This document shows, piece by piece, positions 46,557-55,500 of a DNA stretch of 64,000 bases (positions within the stretch are counted from its first letter, which is position 1; each line of letters starts with the position of its first letter). This DNA is from Capitulum mitella (Eukaryota > Arthropoda > Thecostraca > Pollicipedomorpha > Pollicipedidae). The stretch lies in contig CP099846.1 of assembly GCA_030062745.1 (NCBI GenBank), positions 2,232,001-2,296,000 on the forward strand, written 5' to 3'. A program made the position numbers and the translations under genes. Below the pieces are notes generated by a model. That model was not told the origin of the DNA. It saw nothing but the letters and a program-made list of their open reading frames with translations, and searched no databases.

Positions 46557-47822
46557 CCCGCGCAGTGGAAGGGGGTTTCGCACTAACGTGCACTGGAAGG
46601 GGTCTATGAAATTTTGTGTACAAGGTGGGGCTATCACTATTTACATTTTGTGTAATTTTCATGGCCCTAGGTTGATATTTTCAAGGTCAAATGGGGTGAA
46701 AAAGTCAATTTTGGACACTTTCTCGGCCCGTGCAGACCTTTCCGTACGACTTTTCAAACGAAACGGGAAAGAATATTTTTTTAGCCGTTAAAAGGTGGAA
46801 TACGACAACTTCCGTTCATTTGGCGTCATGACTGATTATTTTGGGTCGAGTTCATGTCAGGTCATTGACCTGTGGCGTCCTTTTTTCATCTTTTGCAGAT
46901 CAGGTTTCGAACAACACGGAACAGTTTGAGAGTAAGTGAGGACGCAACATGTATCTCTTGGCGTATTTTCAGTGAAGGTAGCCAACATCGGTACATTTGG
47001 TCACTTCCAACATTTCAATTTATGTATGTATGTATGTATATGTATATATGTATATACATGTGAGTATCAATGTACCAAACGTGTTTTAGAAGGGTCTTTA
47101 AATGCATATTTGTCACAAATCAACATATTGCAAAGCACATCTGGACCAAGTCACAAAAAAGTTGCCTTTGACTTTTCATGGCCTTGACCTGAAATGACTC
47201 AGGTATACGTATATGAGTATTCATGAGCGCACACTATTTTTATTAGTGTCTTTGAATGCATATTTCATATAAATCGACATGTCGCAAAACAAATTTGGGC
47301 CAGGCCGCAAGATATTTGACCTTGACCTTTAATGACCTTGACCTTCACTGACCTTGGTATATGTAAGCGTATTAGTGTGCCTATACGCGTTTTTATTGGG
47401 ATCTCTGAATGCATGTTTCATACAAACTGACATGCTACAAAGCAAATCTGGATTAGATCACAAGCTGTTTGACCTTGATCTTTGATGATCTTGACCCTGG
47501 CTTTGGTCTAGGGACATCCATCACTTATGCCCGAATGACATCGCCTGATTGCGTTCAAACGGCAGTCTTAAGTAAAACGCTAGTTCTTGCACAAAGTTCC
47601 CATTTGTCAGCGACAACCGTCGTTTTCGTCATGTTTGCCTGGCTTCAAATGCTTGAAACTTCAAGCATTTCCGGACGATTTTTGATTTTTTTTGCGTCAA
47701 TCGACGAATTATTCAATTGGCATAAATGTCACAAAGTATAAGCAACCAGCTCCGATCCATTCTCGAGACATTCAAGAAAAACAGGTGGGGGGGGCACAAA
47801 ATCCCCCCTTCCAGTGTGCATG
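46557..47822. mobile_element. TTAA-flanked, piggyBac-like element, family C
   Basis: Exact TTAA flanks at 46553-46556 and 47823-47826. Left end CCCGCGCAGTGGAAGGGGG; right end read inward CATGCACACTGGAAGGGGGG. Both are followed by a G/C hairpin (right: GTGGGGGGGGCACAAAATCCCCCC). The interior at 47317-47356 has five TGACCT hexamers. A (TATG)n run lies at 47021-47062. It is 1266 bp with no transposase. Confidence 0.65.
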
Positions 47823-47826
47823 TTAA

Positions 47827-48240
47827 GTTGTGCTGAAGCACAAATTTAAAGGTAATTAATGACCCAAATACTCCAAATTACATACCATCTAATGTAATTT
47901 TGTGTGGCCTACAAAAATGTTTCATACATCTTGGCACAGTGACGAACGGTTTTCACAGTACAAAGGGAAGTCTGGCGAATCGCACAAAATTGACCTCATT
48001 TGACCTCTTTGACCTCATTTGACCCTGAAGGTCGCACTATAGAAACATCAGTTTTCTACACAAGAGGATTTTTTTAGGACTGCATCTACGCCGCAAATTT
48101 GGTGGATTAGTTTGCGAGATCTTAGGGGGGTCAAATTGCCCCCCGCCACGGGAGCACGTAATATTTGACAGGCCACCCGTGCGAGTGGATATTAGCGCTT
48201 GCACGCATGAGTGTGGTCGTACCTTTAACCACATCACCCT
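47827..48240. repeat. Fragment related to the TTAA elements, with terminal-type hairpin
   Basis: Starts beside the right TTAA of the preceding element. It has TTGACCTCATTTGACCTCTTTGACC at about 47991-48024 (written here only as a run of TGACC units) and the palindrome GGGGGGTCAAATTGCCCCCC at 48125-48144, resembling the subterminal hairpins of the other elements. Right end not resolved. Confidence 0.35.
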
Positions 48241-48244
48241 TCAT

Positions 48245-50160
48245 GACTTTGGAAAGAACAGTAAACTCTCGTGAAAACCGCATTAACCTTACCATTGTTG
48301 GAAGCAGAACCCTCCTGAAACTCTAGCAGCTTCTGCCATATGCCTCGCAAAATGGGGAGAAGCAATCTGACGGACAGGATGCCACGCTTTATCAGATGAG
48401 TGAATGTTTTTGTGTACATTGGATATATTCGACGATTGGATATGTCTTTTCGTGTACGACTGAATGGTATAGAGGAAAGAAGATGAGGCATTGTTCTGTC
48501 CTGGCACGAGATCGCCATGGAAAATCGCGTGGATAATAAACTATACTGACCTGGAATTTATAAAAGACCAGCCTATTGTTTTATCCTATTTCCAGCTTGC
48601 TTGCATTATATTTTATTGGATCGTATTACTTTCCCAAGGCTATAAACCGTGGTGGTATCTATATCTCCCCGTGCCACTTGGCCAAGCAGTGAAAAAGTTG
48701 GTCACGCAGATGCAAAATCACACTCCATTTCTCACATATCGTATAACATCAAAATCTGGTACACGTCACGCACAGTTAAAAAGCTTTCATCAACGATAAG
48801 GAACCGTCCTGGGATAAGTTTCGCGCCACTGAAGGAGAGTTTGTTAAAAGCTATGGGCGCAAAGTGGGAGGACCGTTTCTTTCATACCTCTGTATGCGAA
48901 CTGATAACAGTCTCTCCTGTCTTGTGGACTGCTCGGATCAGTTGTGGCTAGTTTTGTGGCCTGGTTTGATCCCAACAGTGCTGATTTCAGCACATTTGGA
49001 TGCAATTTGTGAAAAAATAGCCTGCTAAGTTATTTACTTATTCTGTTAAAATAAGATATTTCAACCCCACTGTTGTCGTTTTAACAGTTCATGGCCCCAT
49101 ATGTTTAGAATAGTTAGACTTTTGATGGAATCTTGCCACAATGTTTTCGGATGATATGTACCTGCTGTTCCTGTTTTTCGTAGTCTTTTCTGCTCAGTGC
49201 CTTGTACCGCTTGGCGACGAACCCGAGACGGGTTTGAAACCTGTTGGGAATAAAATCGTAATCTAGTCGTCTCACGATTCAATTAAACGTCTTACGTTTC
49301 AACCACATTCCTCATATCAGGCATGCAGTATCTGACATAGGTATACGAAACATTAAAAGGGCCGGGACGAACGGAACTATGCTCAATATTCGTCCGCTAT
49401 TTTGTAATAAAACTTGCTCATGGTACGTTAAAAATAGTTTTGTCACAAGGAATAATATTCTTGTAAAGAAGGCCTTCTTCGCAGCCAACAAATAACACCC
49501 TTCATCTCGTCGTCTGCAAACTTAGTGACGGTGGAGAACATGAACAAGCAGGCACTCCCTTAGGTAGGGCCACGAATGAGGTCCGCGGCCTTGTCGGACT
49601 CACTTGGTTTGGAAAAACAATCACTCATCTCCACGTGCCCTTAATGTAACTGTTTACGAAAATGGGATCGCTCATATCCTTGTCGCGTTCCATCTATAGC
49701 GCTTAGAGAAGTGTTAACCTTATTTCGACCGACGGCTTGTTGCCTAATTGGGACCGGGGCTCCCGGCCATCAGGTGCACCAGTGTAAACGTCCTCCCAGC
49801 CGGCCATTGACCTCCGGCGATGCCCTTGAAATAAGTGCGCATCGTCTTGGCATGATGTGGGACTAATCTAACATCCCTGGAGATAACCTGACAGATGGCG
49901 CGATGCTCAGACTGGACATGCTTAGTAGTCGATGTGTCCGTTCTTTAACAATTTCAGAACGCGTGCGTCCATTTGCGGCGTGTTTCGTCGGCGCGCCGGT
50001 CAGGTTTTTGAGCGGGGCTCGCGAGCAGATGGCGCACCGGACCTCGCCGGCTTCCGCCCCATTCAACCGCGCCAACCTCTTGCCAGGCTGTCACTGCAAA
50101 CGGCGCGCCAGCTGGGCGGCCGCGCCAGCTTTGACACCAGTCACAACAGATGGCCGAATG
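48245..50160. other. Intergenic upstream of emc
   Basis: AT-rich until about 49930, then GC content rises towards the emc promoter. A 100-codon plus-strand frame at 48649-48951 has no recognisable motif. Confidence 0.4.
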
Positions 50161-50190
50161 ACATTTAAACTTCCCTCCGCCGGGCGGCGT

Positions 50191-50227
50191 CCGATTGGCC
50201 GCCGCCGCCGGCGGCTCGGCCAATCGG
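50191..50227. promoter_or_regulatory. Palindromic pair of CCAAT boxes upstream of emc
   Basis: CCGATTGGCC at 50191-50200 is matched by its exact reverse complement GGCCAATCGG at 50218-50227, with a GC-rich spacer. Each arm holds a CCAAT box (ATTGG/CCAAT), the NF-Y type core. The pair lies about 140 bp upstream of the emc ATG inside a GC-rich island. E-box-type hexamers follow at 50240 (CACCTG) and about 50339 (CAGGTG). A TATA-like TTTAAA lies at about 50164. The transcription start is not determined. Confidence 0.5.
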
Positions 50228-50366
50228 CGGGCGCGCAGCCACCTGCGCCGGGGCCAGCGTAGGAGGCGGCAGGCCGGCGGCAGGCCCGGCCGGCGCTCGT
50301 CTCATTACGGTGGCGAGGTCGGGCGCCGGCGCTGGTGACAGGTGTCGCCGCGCGGGAGACGGGACC

Positions 50367-50651
50367 ATGAAGGCGGCTGTGGCGGACGCCAGCCGGACGG
50401 AGAAGCTGCGGGCCGACATGAAGGCCGCCGCCAGGAGGAACAGCTTCGACTCGGACGAGGTGCAGATGTACCTGAACAAGCTCACCGACCTGGTGCCGAA
50501 CGCGCCCAAGCACCGGAAGCTGAGCAAGCTGGAGGTGATCCAGTGCGTGATCGACTACATCTGTGACCTGGAGGACACGCTGCTCAGCCGGCAGCAGGCC
50601 CGGCCGGCGGCAGTCCTCTGCGAGACGCAAAACACGCTTTACCCGAGCGAG
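50367..50651 (+). CDS. emc: Id / extramacrochaetae-type HLH protein, first coding exon
   Basis: Encodes 95 residues of an inhibitor-of-DNA-binding protein. Id/emc proteins dimerise with bHLH activators such as daughterless/E proteins and stop them binding E-boxes. Seen here: helix 1 at about residues 31-44 (QMYLNKLTDLVP), loop at 45-51 (NAPKHRK), helix 2 at 52-72 (LSKLEVIQCVIDYICDLEDT). The preceding residues do not form a bHLH basic region, which marks an Id protein. The ATG at 50367 has context GGGACCATGA. An in-frame open stretch reaches back to 50310 but has no earlier ATG. The exon ends at GAG|GTGAGA (donor GT at 50652-50653), phase 0, after which third-position GC bias disappears. The short C-terminal exon was not found. 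The arthropod symbol emc is used by similarity; the vertebrate name would be ID1-4. Confidence 0.93.
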
Positions 50652-51985
50652 GTGAGAACCGTAGCGTACTACTATCCTACCTGCTGTTACTACTGGCTAA
50701 CTTCAGCTAGCTTATTCGACGAATTGCGTCTTCAGTACATAAGAGCCAGATGTAACAATGCACGAAATGCACAATCACCAACAACGATAAAGTAATCAGG
50801 ATGTGCTGTATCCCCCCCCCCACCGACAATCTAATTTTACGAGCAAGACTAGGGACTAGAGACAAAAAGGGTAAACATCTCAAGGGATACGTCATTGGAA
50901 TGAATCATAGTGAATGACTGTGCTGATGGGGTGCTCAAGTAAATGGCCACCCGCATAACCGCAGACCCGTTCACGGACCGTTCGTTCGCTGGCGGTGAGC
51001 GCCGCGCCTGCAGTGCGACAGCCCCGTGTGCACGCTGACGGGCCATCTGATTGCAGGACCCGCCGCCGGGGTCGGAGTCCTGAGCGGCCCCTGCACGGCC
51101 GGCCGGCGCCGCCCGAGCGTGACGTCACGTGTCGACCGGTCACGTGGCGGGAATTCCCCGGCCGACCGACCTCGGCCGCCGCCGGGGGCCGAGGCCGCCA
51201 CCGTGTGTGTGCCTGTGTGTCCGCCTGCGTGACGCAGTGACGCGGCCGGGACGTCCGGTGGTCGCCGACAGCTGCCGGCGGCCGGCGGCCGGCTGACGGC
51301 TGCCGGCCGCCGGCCGCGCCGGTCTCCCCCGCCCCGCACGGTCGGCCCTGGGCGGCAGATGGCCGCACAGATGTCCTCCGGGCCCCCGCGCGTCCGCTTG
51401 TTACGTGCGCGCCATGCGCTGGCCCGAGCCTATATTCAGATATCTACGTCTGTGATATGAATACTATTGTGCGCTGCGCTGCGCCCGAGCAGGCGCGAGC
51501 GACCTCTATCGTGGGAAAGTACAAACTGATGTGGTGTTCAGCATTCCCCTGCAGTGTGCCGACTGTCGTTAATACACGGCCTTGACCTGCGCCAAGTCGT
51601 CGGCGTTTCCCTCAGCGGCCGGACGGAGCTCGCTGCGGCACGACGGACGGCGGCTGGCGCCCCGACCGGCGCGCTGGAGGCGCTCCTGCAGCCCTCAGTG
51701 CGTGACACCCCTGCAGCGGCCGGCCGGCGCGGCGGGCCGGCGAGCGGGGTGGTGCAAGGTGCGGGGTCCCACCAGGCGCGGCGCGGCAGCCAGTTAGCTC
51801 CGGCCGGCTGGCTCGGCGCGACAGCTGGCTCGCTCCACGCCAGCCGTGCATCCTCGTCCGCCCGACCCCTCCCCCCGGCCCGTCGGCGCCGGGGGTCTGT
51901 CGAGGCCTGCGCTCACGCTCCGTCTCTCCCCGGTCCCGCCAGGTGCACACAATGGAGCTGGACGAAATGTGAGCGTCGTGGGCCC
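50652..51985 (+). other. Presumed first intron of emc; GC-rich, no second exon recognised
   Basis: Starts with the emc donor. The first 140 bases stay open in the emc frame (to the stop ending at 50795) but lose the GC third-position bias, and a C-rich tract follows at about 50811-50821. From 50950 to 51400 and 51590 to 51900 the DNA is very GC- and CpG-rich. No acceptor followed by an Id-like C-terminus was recognised. Confidence 0.4.
51510..51517 (+). promoter_or_regulatory. Possible Su(H)/CSL site (CGTGGGAA) in presumed emc intron
   Basis: CGTGGGAA fits the YGTGRGAA consensus of Suppressor of Hairless. emc is reported to respond to Notch in flies, so a site here is plausible. A single 8-mer match in this length of DNA is expected by chance, so the call is weak. 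Confidence 0.15.
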
Positions 51986-51989
51986 CTGC

Positions 51990-52260
51990 TTGGCAGATGG
52001 GTGCACCGAACTGACGGTTTCTTCTCGGTGGAGAGGTGTGCGGAACTGGTGGGCCCCTGCTCGGCAGTTGGATGTACCGAACTGATGGTTTCTTCTCGGC
52101 GGAGAGGTGTGCGGAACTGGTGGGCCCCTGCTCGGCAGAGGGGTGTACGAAACTGTTGGTCCCCGCTCAGCGGAGGGGTGTACAGCACTGTCGGTCCTCT
52201 GTCAGCGGAGGGGTGTAAGGATCTGTCGGTCCTCGCACGACAAGAAGTGTACGACATTGT
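51990..52260. repeat. 35/36-bp minisatellite, about 8 units, alternating dimer
   Basis: GGTG(T/C)(A/G) unit starts recur at spacings of 35, 36, 35, 36, 35, 35 and 34 bp. Early units alternate GGGCCCCTGCTCGGCAG and TTTCTTCTCGG, giving a 71-bp higher-order repeat. It lies downstream of the emc first exon. Confidence 0.8.
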
Positions 52261-53019
52261 TCATTTCCGTTCCGTTCAGTCCAAAGTGTATACACATTGA
52301 TCTAACGTCATGGTCAGATCAAGAAAACCAAATGACAAATGATACCGTGCCTGCACTGAAACAGTCAGGAGCTCTAGAGACATTTGGCCAACTTGGGCGT
52401 CGCCCGTCTTCGGGTAGTCTGTTCGCTGAGACGGTCCGTGCCCGGCCTTCCGTCCTGTGCCACAAAGGCGCAGCCGTGTCTCCACCTGCGACACCTGGGC
52501 TGGCCTGTCGGCCGCAGCTGAGGCTATCCCTCCCCCGGACACAGCCTCCTGCCGACCTCAGTGGCGGTCCTCTGACGACGTCGGCTGCGACCCTCTAATG
52601 ACCTCAGATTTGACCCTCTGCCGGCCTCAGCTGATGACCTCCAGCCCTTGGATGCCACGGGGAAGAGTCCCTCTCACCGTGCTGCGCGCTGGGCGCTTGG
52701 CTGCGAGACGAAGTACACCACAGAGCGCCCCCGCCGTGTCAACCACCCTCTCCTCAGACGAACCTCGGAAGGACGGGTCGGGTCAGCTTCCCGACCTCCG
52801 GGCGGTCCCCCGGCCGTCCAGCGAGCGGAGCCAGCCGGGCGAAAAGCCAGCCGCCGTGCAGCCGCGACCGCAGCGGCGAACAGAAGCCGTCTGGCGGCCG
52901 GCTCGGCGCCGCCGCAGACAGGAGATATCGGCGGCCGGACCCGGCGCCGTGCGGCTCAGACCGGCCCCGAGCGCTGATCCGCCCCCGGCGGCGGCGGCAA
53001 GGTCACGCCGACCGGGTCA

Positions 53020-53021
<2 letters not shown>

Positions 53022-53052
<31 letters not shown>

Positions 53053-53055
53053 CCG
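53022..53055. repeat. (GCC)n trinucleotide run
   Basis: About 11 GCC triplets within a GC-rich island. Shorter runs occur at about 13185-13208 and 16381-16398. Confidence 0.9.
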
Positions 53056-53099
53056 CCCGGCTCACCGTGTGAAACCGGAGCGGCCGCCGGCCGTGGGAA

Positions 53100-53290
53100 T
53101 CGGCAGCGCGCCGCGCTAACTATGCGCAAGCCGGCCGCCATTACGCGTAATTGCTGATGCTGGAAGTGACAGGAAGCGCATTCGCCCTGCCCAAATTGGC
53201 CCCGAATGAATGATATACGGCGCGGGCAATTTTGTGAATCACGACGAGCGGGCCAATTTGTATGAATGGCAGCCGCGCTTAGCTGGCCAC
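53100..53290. promoter_or_regulatory. Enhancer-like AT-containing block inside a GC island
   Basis: A 190-bp stretch between GC-rich flanks is dense in homeodomain/POU-like cores: CTAACTATGCGCAA, TTACGCGTAATTGC, GAATGAATGATATA, GGCAATTTTGTGAATCACG and CCAATTTGTATGAATGG. No open frame fits it. It lies about 2.7 kb downstream of the emc first exon. Function is inferred from motif density only. Confidence 0.35.
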
Positions 53291-54889
53291 GCCCGGCTGA
53301 ACTGCACTGCCCGTTCACAGGTACGCCGAGCTGGCCAGGGCGGCATCCCATTCACGGGCCCTGCGCTGCCCGTTCACAAGAACCGCGCCGGGCCGGGCTG
53401 CCCATTCACAGGCGTCGGCCTGGACCGGGCCGGGCTGGGCTGTCCAGTGTCCATTCATAGATGCTGGGCTGGGCTGAGCTCAGCTGGTTTAGTCCAGCTG
53501 GTTGAGCATAAGCGGAGCCGAGCCGGGTGCGGCGGTTGACGTCAACCCCGCACCGCCGCGCCCCCACTGGCCTCGAATGGTGACGACTCCGTTCGAGTCC
53601 AGCCAGCTGGCGCTGGCTCCCAGAATCTCTCCAGTTTCGTGTGCCCGCGCTGTCGTCCTAAGCTCGCGTGGAGCATATTCGGCGCACGGACAGCGGTGAT
53701 GTCGCCGCCTGACGAGTCAAACGTCAGTTTTACAGCGACCATTCGACGGCACATCGTGCGATCACTTTTATCGCGCTCGTTTCCTCCTCTCGCGTGCTTG
53801 GTTACTCCATAAGGAGCCGATTTCGGCTATCTGACGATCACCTTTTGGCACGTGACTCCGAAGGCTTTATCGCCGCGTTTAAAGCTGAAAGCCGGATACA
53901 TAACGACTAACGAACACATCGGGCGAAGGGCAGTCAGCCGCTTTGCTGCAAGGGTCAACGGCGGACATCAGTGAGACATCTTGACGCCTCTGCTCGCGCC
54001 TCTGCCGGCAGCTGCACGATCGGCTCAGTGGACCGTTTCGGCTCGACTGCCACGACCTGGGCGTCTGCGGCCGCTGCGGCTCGGTGGGCCGGGTCGCCGG
54101 GTCGCTCCAGCGGTGATTTCGGCCACGGCGCTTCAATGACCAGATCGGGAGATCGAGCCCGGCGACCTTCGTAACTCCGCGACGTTGGCGCCGCCAGCCA
54201 GGCCGGGCGGCGGCACAGGCGGGACGCTAATCGTTTTTGGCGCCAAGCGTCGTCCACCAGCGGACATGTGGACATGGACATGACAGCCTGTACTGAGCAA
54301 CGGGGCTAGTGGGGTGAGGTGAGGTGATGGCATACCGGACCGGACCGGTCTTCAGCGGTGCAAGATGAGGTAACGCTCTTCAGAGCTGCACAACGACTCC
54401 CTTCATGTGCCCGCAGATGCGACGGTGAGAGATGGCCCCTCCCTGAGGGCGAGCACGTGACGGTAACCCCTTCCCCGAGGCCGCGGATATGACGGTAACC
54501 CCCGCCAGAGACCGGACACGTGACGGCGACCTCGCCTGGCGGACGGCAGCCCCCTCCAGGCCGCCGTCTGCCAGACAGACGGCGGCGGCGTTTGACGGCG
54601 GCGGCCGCTCCCTCCAGGCCGGGGAGCGGGCGGCCGTCCGCCTGCCGGCCGGCCACCCGCCGCCGGCTGCCCGCCGGCTGACGGCCGGACGTGTAAACAG
54701 CTGATGCGTCAGCTGACGTCGCCGCGCCGGCCGGCAGACTGCGCACACGTGCCGACAGCCGGGCGCGGCCGGTCCGCGCTCCTGACGGGCCAATTGTCCG
54801 CCGCCACAGGCTGCTGTTTCGCCGATGTATTCTGCCGCGACAGGCTGCTGTTCAGCCGATACTCTGCCTTCGCATCCTCCTCCCGGCCA

Positions 54890-55500
54890 CCGCTCTGCCT
54901 GCACCCCTCCCTGCTAACACTCTGCCTCCACTCCCAGCTCCCTTCGAACGCCCTGGCTCCACACCCTTATCCCTTCAAACGCCCTGCCTCTACACCTTGC
55001 TCTCTTCAAATGCCCTGCCTCCATGCCTTCTTCCCTTCAGTCGCCATCACTCAGCACCCTGCTTCCTTCAGATACCCTGCCTCCACATGCACTACCGGTC
55101 AACTGCAAATATCCTGCTTCTACGTCTCACTCCCCTTTGAAATCATGCTCTCTGTATCATGTTCCATTCTTATACACTGCCACAGTACCCTTCGTTCTTC
55201 GAAAAGGCCAGTCTAAACATTCTTCTCCTTGTAAATACTCCTCCTCCATGCTCTGTTTCCCTCAAAAAAAAACCGCCGCACACCCTGCTCCCTAAATTAT
55301 CCCGACTCCAAACCCATGCTCCCTTCAAACACCCAATCTCTATACCACGCACCTTTCAAACACTCCCTCCCCCCACGCTGCGCTCCATTCAAACACCATA
55401 TCTCCGCATCCCTCTCCCCTGAAACGTCAGACCTTCACGCCCTGCTCGCTTCAAATGTCCCAGCTTCGCAACCTGCTGTCTTCAAACATCATGCTTTCAG
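54890..55500. repeat. Degenerate C-rich minisatellite of about 31 bp
   Basis: Units of the type CCCTGCCTCCACACCCTGCT plus CCCTTCAAACG recur across about 600 bp with much divergence. The pyrimidine-rich strand gives a long but meaningless Ser/Pro/Leu frame. Confidence 0.65.

Noticed and set aside
48491..48951. Overlapping 100-codon frames, one with a hydrophobic segment
   Set aside because: Two frames overlap with no recognised family, start context or splice sites. Considered as retroelement debris but no RT motif (such as YxDD) is visible.
52457..53119. 220-codon plus-strand open frame with a poly-Pro tract
   Set aside because: The Pro run is the (GCC)n repeat. The rest is compositional, has no recognised domain, and an overlapping frame is open on the other strand.
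54890..55500. Long Ser/Pro/Leu open frame across the C-rich repeat
   Set aside because: Explained by a degenerate 31-bp minisatellite.
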